Shown here: positions 31,850 through 40,678 of the stretch, piece by piece
How the letters are laid out: every line of letters starts with the position of its first letter
Position numbering within the stretch: the first letter of the stretch is position 1
NCBI GenBank assembly: GCA_023230525.1
Contig: JALNXE010000026.1
Span: 1 to 48,114 of the forward strand
Source of the DNA: Desulfobulbaceae bacterium
GTDB taxonomy: Bacteria > Desulfobacterota > Desulfobulbia > Desulfobulbales > SURF-16
Direction of reading: 5' to 3'
DNA length: 48,114 nucleotides
Program-made: the position numbers and the translations under genes
Notes under the pieces: generated by a model
The model's database searches: none
Seen by the model: only the letters and a program-made list of their open reading frames with translations
What the model was told of the DNA's origin: nothing

Positions 31850-32112
31850 GGCGATGGGGGAAAAGATGTTTTTGCCTGAGTGTTATCCATAGCGGCCCAG
31901 CCTGGTTGCTTCCTTTAAATCCTCATCCAATCTGACCAAAGCAGCACAGAAACCCGACAGATCATGACCCAACAGGTCCGGGCTTTTCCTTATTCTGGGC
32001 GCTTCATTTCTTTCTCATTGACAAAGTTTCGCAAAACAGCAAAAGTTTTGTTAGGTATTTTTTGTCCTGCGGTGAACAACCATTTATCAATTTGCGCAAA
32101 GGGGAATGGTTT

Positions 32113-32607
32113 GTGAAAAATCACGTCTGGCGGCCGCTCTCTGTGGCGCTCGCGCTTGTTGCCGCAATTCTGCTGTTTCGCTACTTTTATGTGCCGAAGG
32201 ATTTCGGATCGGGCAAGTACGGCTTCATGTACAGCTACCATCGCCAGGCCGATGAAGAACAATGGAAGAATATGCCCGTCAGGTACCAAAACACCGGCGG
32301 TCAGCAGATGCACGAGTCCTGCCGTGAGTGCCATGCGGAGGAGGTTGCCGGCCGGACCAAAGAACTGCACGGCATCATTGCCTGCGAGGATTGCCACGGG
32401 CCGGCCCGCAACCATCCCGATGATCCGGAGACGTTGCCGGTCGACCGCGGCCGGGATCTCTGCCTGCGCTGCCACACCAGCCTCTCCTACATCACCAGTG
32501 ACCGCAAACGCATCCCCGGCATCGATGCCAAGGAGCATAACCCCGGCAGCGAGTGCGTTGAATGCCATAATCCGCACAACCCGAGACTGGAGGACATGCA
32601 ACGATGA
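32113..32607 (+). CDS. Membrane-anchored tetraheme cytochrome c
   Basis: This 164-residue protein starts at GTG 32113, with AAGGGGAATGG ahead of it. One N-terminal membrane span (SVALALVAAILLFRYFY, about residues 10-27) is not followed by a clear cleavage site, so it probably anchors the protein facing the periplasm. Four CxxCH haem sites are visible: CRECH, CEDCH, CLRCH and CVECH. Additional histidines between them could be distal ligands. It overlaps the NrfC-like gene by 4 bases (ATGA). It should pass electrons between periplasmic partners and the iron-sulfur/NrfD module encoded next. Confidence 0.85.
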   Translation: MKNHVWRPLSVALALVAAILLFRYFYVPKDFGSGKYGFMYSYHRQADEEQWKNMPVRYQNTGGQQMHESCRECHAEEVAGRTKELHGIIACEDCHGPARNHPDDPETLPVDRGRDLCLRCHTSLSYITSDRKRIPGIDAKEHNPGSECVECHNPHNPRLEDMQR

Positions 32608-33377
32608 ACAGGCGGGATTTTCTCAAAGGCACCATCGTCGTCATCGCCGGCGCCGCAGTCCCCCTGTCGTCCCTGGAATTTTTTGACCCGTGCGAAGTGC
32701 TGGCCGTAAACCCCGGCATCCACTGGGCCTTTCTGGTGGATACCTATAAATGCGTGGGCTGCGGTTTTTGCGTCAAGGCCTGCAAGCTCGAAAACGACGT
32801 GCCGCTGGAGGCCAAGGTCACCCGCACCTGGGTGGAGCGCTATGTCTACACCAGGGATGGCCATCAGTACGTGGACAGCCCGGACGGCGCGCTGCAGGGA
32901 TTCCCCGAGCCCCGCATCGACATGGGCCTGGGAGAATTCAAGGAAATCGAGCCGGACAACGTCGGCAAGGCCTTTTTCGTGCCCAAGTTGTGCAACCATT
33001 GCGATACCCCACCCTGCACCCAGGTCTGCCCGGTGGGCGCCACCTACAAGAACGACGAGGGGGTGGTGCTGGTGGACCGCTCCTGGTGCATCGGCTGCGG
33101 CTACTGCATCATGGCCTGCCCCTACGGCGCCCGCTACTTTCACCCGGTCTACAAGGTGGCCGACAAGTGCACCCTGTGTTATCACCGCATCACCAAGGGT
33201 CTGCCGCCAGCCTGCGTCGAGGCCTGCCCTTTCGGGGCCCGCAAGATCTGCAACATCCAGGACAGCAACGATCCGGTTACCCGGCTCATCCTGAGTGAGC
33301 GGGTGGGGATCCTTAAGGAAGAATTCGGCACCAGGCCGCAGGCCTTCTATATCGGTCTTACCGCGGAGGTGCGCTAA
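32604..33377 (+). CDS. NrfC-like periplasmic ferredoxin with Tat signal
   Basis: This 257-residue protein begins with a twin-arginine signal (MNRRDFLKGTIVVIAG). It contains four [4Fe-4S]-type cysteine clusters: CVGCGFCVKACK, CNHCDTPPCTQVCP, CIGCGYCIMACP and CTLCY...CVEACP. This is the NrfC/PsrB/DmsB type electron-transfer subunit, exported folded to the periplasm. It is sandwiched between a tetraheme cytochrome and an NrfD gene, with 4-base overlap upstream and 2 bases downstream. No molybdopterin catalytic subunit is encoded beside it. Confidence 0.9.
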   Translation: MNRRDFLKGTIVVIAGAAVPLSSLEFFDPCEVLAVNPGIHWAFLVDTYKCVGCGFCVKACKLENDVPLEAKVTRTWVERYVYTRDGHQYVDSPDGALQGFPEPRIDMGLGEFKEIEPDNVGKAFFVPKLCNHCDTPPCTQVCPVGATYKNDEGVVLVDRSWCIGCGYCIMACPYGARYFHPVYKVADKCTLCYHRITKGLPPACVEACPFGARKICNIQDSNDPVTRLILSERVGILKEEFGTRPQAFYIGLTAEVR

Positions 33378-33379
33378 CC

Positions 33380-34675
33380 ATGATTGAACAGCTGGCACAG
33401 CAGGCAATGGCCGTCCCCGGGGAAGCCTGGACCACCAAGGAGCTCTTTGTCCTGCCCAACGAATATATTTACTGGTCGATTCAGATCGTCATGTATCCCT
33501 TTATGACCGGTCTGGTGGCCGGGGCCTTTGTCCTCTCCTCCCTCTATCACGTCTTCGGGGTGCAGCGCCTGAGAGATATCGCCCGTTTTTCCCTGGTCTT
33601 CTCCTTTGCCCTGCTGCCGGTGGCGATGATGCCGTTGCTGCTGCACCTGCAGCAGCCCCTGCGGGGGATCAATGTACTGATGACGCCCCATTTCACTTCA
33701 GCGATTTCAGCCTTTGGCATTGTCTTTCTCACCTATGGCTCGATTGTCGCAAGCGAACTCTGGTTTGTCTATCGCCGCCATTTCGTCCTGACGGTGCGGG
33801 AGTTGGCCGCCAGAAAGGAACGCAGTGGTTTTGCCGGTTTCCGCCTGCTGTTCTTCAAGATTCTCACCCTGGGCGCCATGGACATCAGCCCTGCGGCGCT
33901 GGACAAGGATCACCAGGCCTGCAAGATCATGGCGGCCATCGGCATTCCCGTTGCCTGCTTCCTGCACGGCTATGCCGGCTTCATCTTCGGTTCGGTGAAG
34001 GCCAACGCCCTGTGGATGACGCCGCTGATGCCGGTTATCTTTATCTGCTCGGCCATTGTTTCGGGTATTGCCCTGTGCATCCTCAGCTATGTGGTGATCC
34101 AGGCGATCCGCAGGTTACGGGCCAGGCGGGAAATGACTGCCCGCCCGGCCGGGGCCGGCGGTGCCCCTGCGGTTGAGGGGCTGCAGGAAGCCACGCGGCA
34201 GGAGGTCATGCTGGTCTCCAACTACCTGCTCTACTTCATGATTGCCGCCATCAGCCTGGAGATCCTTGACCTGATCTTCCGCGGCTACACCCAGGTCAAA
34301 TCCTGGGACATCCTGCGCCAGGTCATCATGGAGCGGGATTTCACCAAGATCTTCATTCTCCAGTACGGCATCGGCAATCTCCTGCCGTTCGTGATGATGA
34401 TCCTGCCGGGCCGCACGGTGCGCCGCACCGCTGCCGCCTCCTGCCTGGTGCTGTTCGGCGTCTTCATGATGCGCTGGAACGTGGTCATCGGCGGCCAGGC
34501 ATTTTCACTCAGTTTCGCCGGGTTCATGGATTACCATCTGCCGATCATTCCCCACAATATCGAAACCTTTAAAGAGGGTCTGTTTGGCGCGTTGCTGGTC
34601 ATCATCACCCCCTTTGTTCTGTTCTACTTCATCAACAAGATCATGCCGGCGTTTCTTAAAGAAGAGGCGCACTGA
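33380..34675 (+). CDS. NrfD/PsrC-type membrane quinone-interacting subunit
   Basis: This 431-residue protein has eight to ten membrane segments, for example YPFMTGLVAGAFVLSSL near 38, FSFALLPVAMMPLLLHL near 72, ISAFGIVFLTYGSIVAS near 103 and LMPVIFICSAIVSGIAL near 215. It belongs to the NrfD/PsrC family that exchanges electrons and protons with menaquinone. It is the last gene of the cytochrome-NrfC-NrfD operon. The most economical reading is a three-subunit menaquinone/periplasmic cytochrome oxidoreductase that works without its own terminal reductase. The direction of electron flow cannot be read from sequence. Confidence 0.88.
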   Translation: MIEQLAQQAMAVPGEAWTTKELFVLPNEYIYWSIQIVMYPFMTGLVAGAFVLSSLYHVFGVQRLRDIARFSLVFSFALLPVAMMPLLLHLQQPLRGINVLMTPHFTSAISAFGIVFLTYGSIVASELWFVYRRHFVLTVRELAARKERSGFAGFRLLFFKILTLGAMDISPAALDKDHQACKIMAAIGIPVACFLHGYAGFIFGSVKANALWMTPLMPVIFICSAIVSGIALCILSYVVIQAIRRLRARREMTARPAGAGGAPAVEGLQEATRQEVMLVSNYLLYFMIAAISLEILDLIFRGYTQVKSWDILRQVIMERDFTKIFILQYGIGNLLPFVMMILPGRTVRRTAAASCLVLFGVFMMRWNVVIGGQAFSLSFAGFMDYHLPIIPHNIETFKEGLFGALLVIITPFVLFYFINKIMPAFLKEEAH

Positions 34676-34738
34676 ACTGGCCAGGAGTTCTCTTCTCCGT
34701 CCAGGATTTGGGGGGCGCTTTGCGAGCGTTGGGGAAAA

Positions 34739-36172
34739 TCAGATCCTGCCCACATGTTCGCTGTTGGAGATCTTCTGCAGCTGCTGGGTGAGCATATTTT
34801 TCAGCTGCTGCTCGGCAGCCGTTCCCCGGCCGCTCTCACCTTTGGTTACTTCCGTGAAGAAGGCATTGCAGGTGCTGAGGGCGCCGGAACTCCAGTGGGC
34901 GGTATAGCCGAGGCGGGCAGGTTCGGTCTTGCGCTGTTCCCGGCCGGCCTCGTAGTCTCTGCGGCCATGGGCCCAGTTGATGATGTGGGAATAATAGATC
35001 AGGCTGCGGTCCAGCAGGATATAGAGGAACTGGATGTTTTTTACCGGGCCGATCTGCATTTCCCGCTCGCCTAAAGGGATGCCCAGCACCTTGGTCTCGG
35101 CCAGGGCCTTGCCGCCCAATGCCGCCCAGGTGGCGCCGGCCAGACCCCCCAGCACGGAAAACAGCCCGAAACTGCTGCCTAAAGTTGCCGCATCCAGAGC
35201 TGCTGCGATGCCGGCCCCGCCGAGGCCCGCCACGGCGATCTGCTGATTACGGCTCAGGCCGAGAAATTTCCAGGTGCTGTCACTGAACAGATCTTCATGC
35301 AGCATGGACTGGGGGGGCAGATCATAGTTGAAAATGTTGTGTTTAAACAGGCTCCTGATCTGCAGGTAAGCCCGGGATTCGATCTTCCTGATATTTTTTT
35401 CGTAGGCTTGCCGCATGTCAACCTGCAGGCGATTTTCGTCGGCAGCGTCGCTAAGATTTTTGACAATGGTATAAGACAGGCATTCCGCCAGCATGTCGGT
35501 AATGATCCCGGCACAGGACAGGTTGCGCTGGGCCCAGTCTGTCTTGAAGGCTGAGATGACCGTGTCCAGGGTGGCCTGCCGGTCCTGGTCAATATGCTTC
35601 AGGCTCTCCAGCAGGGCGATGCGTTCCGCATAGGTGGCCCGGTGTGCGTTAAACACCCGGAAAACATTGAATGTTTTGCGGAATTCCTCTTTCCACTGGT
35701 CGAGGTAATCGGTGTCAGGATCCTTGCTGTTTAAGATGGCCATGCGGGGCAGGCCGGTGAGCCGGAGAATTTCCATTTCCGCCCGGTCGACGCTGCGCAC
35801 CGGCCTGGAGCCGTCCACCACATAAATAATCCCGGCGCCCTGGGTCAGGGGGAGCAGCAGTTCCATGTCCTGCCTGAACTCGGGATTACCGGCGTTCTTT
35901 TCCCGGAAGGCGGTAATGATATTGCCCGTCTCCGCCGGGAGGTTTTGGAGCTGATGCAGGATCTCCCTGGGATGCTGAAAGCCCGGCGTATCGACGAAAC
36001 GGATGATCTCCCGGCCGTCAATGATCACCGGAAACGGCTGACACATCACGGTTTCACCGGGGGTGGCGCTTACCCGGACACTGTCATCCTCGGCCAGGGT
36101 GGAGAGCACGGAGGATTTCCCCTCATTGGGGTGGCCGACAATGGCGAATTCCGGAACCGTATCAGGCCGCAT
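34739..36172 (-). CDS. GTPase with DUF3482 domain
   Basis: This 477-residue protein has an N-terminal G domain: P-loop GHPNEGKSS near residue 13, DTPGF near 62, and a G4-like NSKD near 152 (NKxD expected). About 300 helical residues of the DUF3482 type follow. They include a glycine/alanine-rich hydrophobic hairpin (AVAGLGGAGIAAALDAATLG near 315-345) like the membrane-inserting glycine-rich segments of such GTPases. The start overlaps the stop of the DUF2868 gene by 11 bases; the pair recurs together in proteobacteria. The role is unknown, probably membrane-associated. Confidence 0.82.
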   Translation of the reverse strand: MRPDTVPEFAIVGHPNEGKSSVLSTLAEDDSVRVSATPGETVMCQPFPVIIDGREIIRFVDTPGFQHPREILHQLQNLPAETGNIITAFREKNAGNPEFRQDMELLLPLTQGAGIIYVVDGSRPVRSVDRAEMEILRLTGLPRMAILNSKDPDTDYLDQWKEEFRKTFNVFRVFNAHRATYAERIALLESLKHIDQDRQATLDTVISAFKTDWAQRNLSCAGIITDMLAECLSYTIVKNLSDAADENRLQVDMRQAYEKNIRKIESRAYLQIRSLFKHNIFNYDLPPQSMLHEDLFSDSTWKFLGLSRNQQIAVAGLGGAGIAAALDAATLGSSFGLFSVLGGLAGATWAALGGKALAETKVLGIPLGEREMQIGPVKNIQFLYILLDRSLIYYSHIINWAHGRRDYEAGREQRKTEPARLGYTAHWSSGALSTCNAFFTEVTKGESGRGTAAEQQLKNMLTQQLQKISNSEHVGRI

Positions 36173-37772
36173 GGGTTACCAGTCCTTCCACGTAGATGCC
36201 GGGATCGCCCATGGCGGTGATTTTCTGGGTCCAGATTTTCATGTTTTCATCTTTCACCGGGGTAAATACTGTTTCCGGCCGGGGCTTGCCGATCAGCCCG
36301 ATCCTGATACAGGGGCCATGGCCCACGGCCTGGCGCAGCTGTTTGATAAAGTCGGTATATTCCATGATGGGCGGTTGCCACGCCTCCTGGATGATCAGGA
36401 TATCCGTTTGCCCCATCCGGGGACGGTTGCCCATGCCGGCAAGCAGCTGCCTGTCCGCTGCGTAATCCTGATTGATGCGGATGATTTCCTCTATGGCATA
36501 GGTTGATCCCCTGTCCACCACGGACTGGATTTCTTCCGGCGAACAGGCATCATAGATCTCATCCGGAATCATGACCAGCAGATTCTTGCCGGCAGTGATC
36601 TTGCCCTCCGCTGCGGATTGTTCCGGGGTAAGGGGCGCCGGTTCGGGTTCCTTTGCCGCTTCCCCAGCATCATCCGCGGTCTTACCGCGGGTGGTCACCA
36701 CGGGGGTGGTCATGCGCTGCAGCAGCTGTTCAAAGTTCCCCTGTCTGAAATCAAGCGAGCCCAGATATTTGCGCTGGGCGTAAGCGGCCCCCAGAAAAAG
36801 AACAAGCCGGGGCAGCAGTCCGTAAAACAGCACGGCCAGACAGAGAAAGGGCCACCAGGATACCAGGTTCGGGGTGGACAGATGGTAGATGCCTTCTTTA
36901 AGGATAATACGGCTGCCTTCAATCTGGGCAAGGGTGGGAAAGGCCGCATCACCCGGCACGGCCCAGGACCAGGGCAAGGCGATTTTTTGCACCAGGGCGT
37001 GCAGTGCTGCCGGGCTCAGCTGGATGGTGGATTGCCAGCCAAAGGCGATGTCGGCAGTCACCACCTTAAATAAGGTTGCGCTGAGCAGACCAAGGTTGCA
37101 GCCCAGGGCAAAGAGCTGGGTGACAAGAAAGACCGGCAGGAAAAAGAGCATGCCATAGCTGCGGGTTTTGCTGACCATGGCACCAAAAACGGATTCCAGC
37201 TGCAGACGCTGGTCCGCCGACATTTTTTTCGCCACCCGGTTTCTGGCCGAGAGCAGCATCCTGAGCATGAATCTGCTGATGAGCAAGTACAGCGGCGAGG
37301 AGACGAGAGGCGATCGCCGGTACAGCCGGTAGGTGGAAAGAACAAACAGAAGCAGCAGCAGAAAAAGCTGAAAAATGACAAAAACAGAGAGATAGACCAG
37401 GACGTTTACCGGGCTGGCGCCGGTGTAGCTGAGAAAAGAGGCCCCTGAACCTGCGCCGAACACCAGGCCTGCCATCAGAAAAATAAAGCGCAATGTTGCG
37501 AAGAGGCTTTCCACCCCTTCGCCGGGCAGAATAGCGGTCTGTTTTTTTCCCGCCTCCCGTCTCCGGTTCAGCCAGGTCTTGATGATGAATTGCCGGTCAG
37601 GGCTTTCGTCTTTCTTGACCGCGGGCATGACAGAGTCAAGGAAGATCTTGCGGTCCCGTTCCTGCAGAGAGTGCTTATTCTCTGCAGATTGAGAAAGGGT
37701 ATCCTGGTAAAAGAAGTATTCCAGATCGATGATATCCCTGATGCGCCATTTCTTCACTTGAGCAAATCCCAT
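36162..37772 (-). CDS. DUF2868 membrane protein, partner of the DUF3482 GTPase
   Basis: This is a 536-residue protein from ATG 37772; a GTG at 37799 would add nine residues. The N-terminus (KWRIRDIIDLEYFFYQD) is the DUF2868 signature. Four membrane segments follow: about residues 100-120, 128-150, 205-230 and 300-322. The C-terminal third is soluble, begins with a proline- and alanine-rich linker and contains VMIPDEIYDAC, DILIIQEAWQPP and IRIGLIGKP, resembling a degenerate nucleotide-binding fold. Its stop overlaps the GTPase start. The two are likely a membrane-bound complex of unknown function. Confidence 0.8.
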   Translation of the reverse strand: MGFAQVKKWRIRDIIDLEYFFYQDTLSQSAENKHSLQERDRKIFLDSVMPAVKKDESPDRQFIIKTWLNRRREAGKKQTAILPGEGVESLFATLRFIFLMAGLVFGAGSGASFLSYTGASPVNVLVYLSVFVIFQLFLLLLLFVLSTYRLYRRSPLVSSPLYLLISRFMLRMLLSARNRVAKKMSADQRLQLESVFGAMVSKTRSYGMLFFLPVFLVTQLFALGCNLGLLSATLFKVVTADIAFGWQSTIQLSPAALHALVQKIALPWSWAVPGDAAFPTLAQIEGSRIILKEGIYHLSTPNLVSWWPFLCLAVLFYGLLPRLVLFLGAAYAQRKYLGSLDFRQGNFEQLLQRMTTPVVTTRGKTADDAGEAAKEPEPAPLTPEQSAAEGKITAGKNLLVMIPDEIYDACSPEEIQSVVDRGSTYAIEEIIRINQDYAADRQLLAGMGNRPRMGQTDILIIQEAWQPPIMEYTDFIKQLRQAVGHGPCIRIGLIGKPRPETVFTPVKDENMKIWTQKITAMGDPGIYVEGLVTHAA

Positions 37773-37799
37773 TCCCGCTCGTTCATCATCCGGCGGCAC

Positions 37800-38274
37800 T
37801 GGCCAAGGTTACGAAAACATGAAATAACTCTAATCAATGCAATCATATTTACCCGAAAATATGAATTTTACTTTATCAGCTCAGGGTAAAGCTGGCAAGC
37901 TGTAAGCTGCCAGGCCCGCAAGTCTGCCTGCCTCTGCTGATGAATTGCGCGGAGGACTGGGCCGGGCCTGGTCAAGGCCGTATTTTTTTTGGATTGACTT
38001 TCCGGACCGTGAGGAGGATAAAATAGGCATTGCTGCATGGATTTGCCATGTAAGCGGTTCTGTATCGGGGGATAAGGTGCAGGAAAAATCCGGCCTGAAG
38101 CGAAAATAACCCTGAGCTCGCCGTATCAGGTCATCCACTGGCAGAACGGAGCTTTGTCAAAGGATTTATCTCTTATGGATCTTCGGCGAAATCCGTGGGG
38201 AATTATTTCGAACCGGAAAGCCCGGTTCGGCAGCCAAAAAAAACCGTCGTGCCGTAAACGTGGGAGGAGAGATT
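37800..38274. other. 475-base divergent intergenic region with promoter and hairpins
   Basis: Contents from left: an imperfect hairpin CTGGCAAGCT...AGCTGCCAG (37892-37913); a promoter-like TTGACT-N19-TAAAAT (37994-38024); and a perfect 8-bp hairpin CGAACCGG-aaagc-CCGGTTCG (38209-38229), 45 bases before the deaminase-like gene, in its presumed leader. No ORF of note. Confidence 0.5.
37994..38024 (+). promoter_or_regulatory. Promoter-like boxes upstream of the deaminase-like gene
   Basis: TTGACT (37994-37999) and TAAAAT (38019-38024) with a 19-base spacer. The first ten bases TTGACTTTCC and the spacing are identical at 43990-44020, upstream of the sensor-like gene, which argues for a real shared promoter form. 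Confidence 0.5.
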
Positions 38275-39975
38275 ATGGCGGATCGAGGTAAATTATCGGG
38301 CAAAATCCTGGTGGTGTTTTCCCTGTTGATTGTTGCTGTTCTCCAGGGCTGCGCTGGCCCGGCAACCGAGGGCAACCGGCAATTGGCTGCCTCGACCGGG
38401 ACCTGCTCCCAGCCCAATGGCGCCGTAACCGAATACTTTGACCTCATCAATACGGCGAGGCCGGAATTCGTGCAGGTGATCAGGCAATTTCCCAAGGGGG
38501 GCGATATCCATAACCATCTTTCCGGGGCGATTATGCCCGAGGATTATATCGGCATGGGGAGCGAGGACGGCGACTGTTACGGTCCTGCCGCCGATGATCC
38601 GGCCCAATATGCCATTAAATCTTATCAGGGCGAGTCCGGCAACTGCAGCCCAGGCGATCGGCCATTGTCCCGGCTGAGCGACCTGGACCGGCAGAAGCTG
38701 ATTCGATCGCTGTCGATGTATCAGTTCAGCTATGCCGACATCCAGGCGGGACATGATCAATTTTTTGCAGCCTTCGGCAGGTTTGGAACGGTGTCCGGTG
38801 CAGAAGGGGCCAAGGGGAAGATGCTGGCTAAAATGTTGCAGCAGGCCCAGGCGGACTCAGTCTCCTATGTCGAGACAATGGTATCCTTGCAGTTTGATGC
38901 CGTCAGCATGCTGGCTGGCCAGCTGCGGCAGAGGTATCCCGATCCTGCCGCCTATGCTGATAGCGGAAATTACCCCGCCATGTTTGCCCTGCTGCAGAGC
39001 GCCGGGCTGCAAAACGCCGTGGCCGCCGCCCAGGGCGACATTACCTCCAGCGTCCAGCAGATGCAGGCAATCCTCGGCTGCGGCGCATCCGCCCAGGATC
39101 CGGCCTGCGGCGTTTCCTGCAATTTCCTCGCGGCGGCCAACCGCAACGCGGCCATGGACGGGAAGGTGGATCTGGCAAAGATTTTCGCCCAGACGATTTT
39201 CTCCTTTGCCCTGGCCGACAGCGACCCCCGCGTGGTGGGAGTCAATCTGGTCAGCGGCGAGGACCTGCCCGTGTCCATGCGGAACTTCACTACGGAGATG
39301 CAGTTTTTCCGTTTTGGCCACAACATTTTCCCCAAGGTGAACATCGCCCTGCACGGCGGAGAAATCACCCCCTGTTTTGTGGGAGCGGGAAATCCCGCCC
39401 TCCGGGATCACCTTGCCGGTTCCATTGCGGCGGGCGCGAAACGGCTGGGCCACGGCATCTCCTTTGCCTATCTGACTGACGGCCAGCAGGCCGAAGTCGT
39501 GAACCTGATGAAAAGCAGCGATACCCTGGTGGAGATCCTCTTCACCAGCAACGCCCAGATCCTGGGCGTTACCGGCGACGAACATCCCTTCCCGGAGTAT
39601 TACCGGACATATGGCCTCCCGGTTGCGCTGTCAACGGACGACGCGGGCGTCTCCCACGCCGATTACACGACGGAGTGGCTTTACGCCATCATCAAGTATG
39701 GCTTGAGCTATGATGATGTGGTAAGGCTTGCGCGGTACAGTCTCCAGTACAGTTTTTTGCCGGGTGATCCGCTCTGGGCGGACGTGGCAGAAGCAAAAGC
39801 CGCAGCCCCGTGCGCGGATCAGGCCCCTGGACGTGCTGTGGCCAGTTCATCATGCGCGGCCTTCCTGCAAAGCAGCAGGAAAGCGAGTGCGCAGTGGGAC
39901 TATGAGGAAAAGCTGGCGGATTTTGACCGGCGATACGGTGAGGATTTCAGGCAATATCTTGGGCAGTTCCAGTAA
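38275..39975 (+). CDS. Lipoprotein adenosine-deaminase-family amidohydrolase
   Basis: This 566-residue protein starts at ATG 38275 with GGGAGGAG ahead. A signal peptide with lipobox VLQGC (about residues 20-26) predicts a lipoprotein. The deaminase family motifs are kept: HNHLSG (zinc ligands), NIALHGGE (histidine and catalytic glutamate), RLGHG and LSTDDAGVS (zinc aspartate). It resembles the longer secreted adenosine-deaminase growth-factor group more than the 330-residue cytoplasmic enzyme. Several extra cysteines (CGASAQDPACGVSC, near 270-283) suggest disulfides. A likely role is release of inosine or a related nucleoside outside the inner membrane. A REP-like palindrome lies inside the coding region at 39379. 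Confidence 0.8.
   Translation: MADRGKLSGKILVVFSLLIVAVLQGCAGPATEGNRQLAASTGTCSQPNGAVTEYFDLINTARPEFVQVIRQFPKGGDIHNHLSGAIMPEDYIGMGSEDGDCYGPAADDPAQYAIKSYQGESGNCSPGDRPLSRLSDLDRQKLIRSLSMYQFSYADIQAGHDQFFAAFGRFGTVSGAEGAKGKMLAKMLQQAQADSVSYVETMVSLQFDAVSMLAGQLRQRYPDPAAYADSGNYPAMFALLQSAGLQNAVAAAQGDITSSVQQMQAILGCGASAQDPACGVSCNFLAAANRNAAMDGKVDLAKIFAQTIFSFALADSDPRVVGVNLVSGEDLPVSMRNFTTEMQFFRFGHNIFPKVNIALHGGEITPCFVGAGNPALRDHLAGSIAAGAKRLGHGISFAYLTDGQQAEVVNLMKSSDTLVEILFTSNAQILGVTGDEHPFPEYYRTYGLPVALSTDDAGVSHADYTTEWLYAIIKYGLSYDDVVRLARYSLQYSFLPGDPLWADVAEAKAAAPCADQAPGRAVASSSCAAFLQSSRKASAQWDYEEKLADFDRRYGEDFRQYLGQFQ
39379..39400. repeat. REP-like palindrome inside the deaminase-like gene
   Basis: GTGGGAGCGGGAAATCCCGC (with CC following) is a palindrome of the same form as the intergenic elements at 12492 and 16722. 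It encodes VGAGNPA in frame, between two conserved motifs of the enzyme. Confidence 0.45.
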
Positions 39976-40075
39976 GGAGGGGCGGATCTGGCGGCCAAGA
40001 TCAGGGCGGCGCTGGCAAGAAGTGGCTGAACAAGAAAAGCTTTTTTACGCAGCAGCAATCACAACAGGATGAGAA

Positions 40076-40678
40076 ATGAAGAACCGATGCGCATGGTGCG
40101 GCAGCGACCCGCTTTATATTGCCTATCACGATAACCAGTGGGGTGTGCCAGCCCATGACGACCGGCATCTCTTTGAAATGCTGATTCTGGAAGGAGCCCA
40201 GGCCGGGCTGAGCTGGATGACCATCCTGAAAAAACGGGAGAACTACCGGCGGGCCTTTCATGACTTTGATCCGGCCAGGATCGCCGCCTTTTCGCAGGAC
40301 GAAATCCAGGGACTGCTGCAGGATAGCGGCATCGTCCGCAACCGGCTCAAGATCGAGGCGGCGGTCAGAAACGCCCGCGGGTCGCTGGCCATCATCGAGG
40401 AATACGGGTCGCTGGCCGCCTTTCTCTGGCGCTTCGTGGATAACGTCCCCCGGCAGAACGCCTGGCAATCGCTTGGTGAAGTGCCGGCCAAGACCGCCCA
40501 GTCGGACCTGATGAGCAGGGAGCTGAAGAAACGGGGATTTAATTTCGTGGGCTCCACCATCTGCTATGCCTTCATGCAGGCCGTGGGCATGGTCAATGAC
40601 CACACCGTCGATTGTTTCCGCCATGCCGAGATCAAGGCATTGACCAGCCGGGACACAGCAGGGCATGAAAAAAGATGA
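40076..40678 (+). CDS. tag: DNA-3-methyladenine glycosylase I
   Basis: This is a 200-residue protein of the Tag family. The N-terminal zinc site (CAWCG, with His in YHDNQWG) and the C-terminal ligands (HTVDCFRH) are present, as is EGAQAGLSWMTIL near residue 39. It removes 3-methyladenine from alkylated DNA. Length is normal. GGATGAGAA precedes the ATG. Its stop overlaps the GNAT gene start (ATGA). Confidence 0.95.
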   Translation: MKNRCAWCGSDPLYIAYHDNQWGVPAHDDRHLFEMLILEGAQAGLSWMTILKKRENYRRAFHDFDPARIAAFSQDEIQGLLQDSGIVRNRLKIEAAVRNARGSLAIIEEYGSLAAFLWRFVDNVPRQNAWQSLGEVPAKTAQSDLMSRELKKRGFNFVGSTICYAFMQAVGMVNDHTVDCFRHAEIKALTSRDTAGHEKR

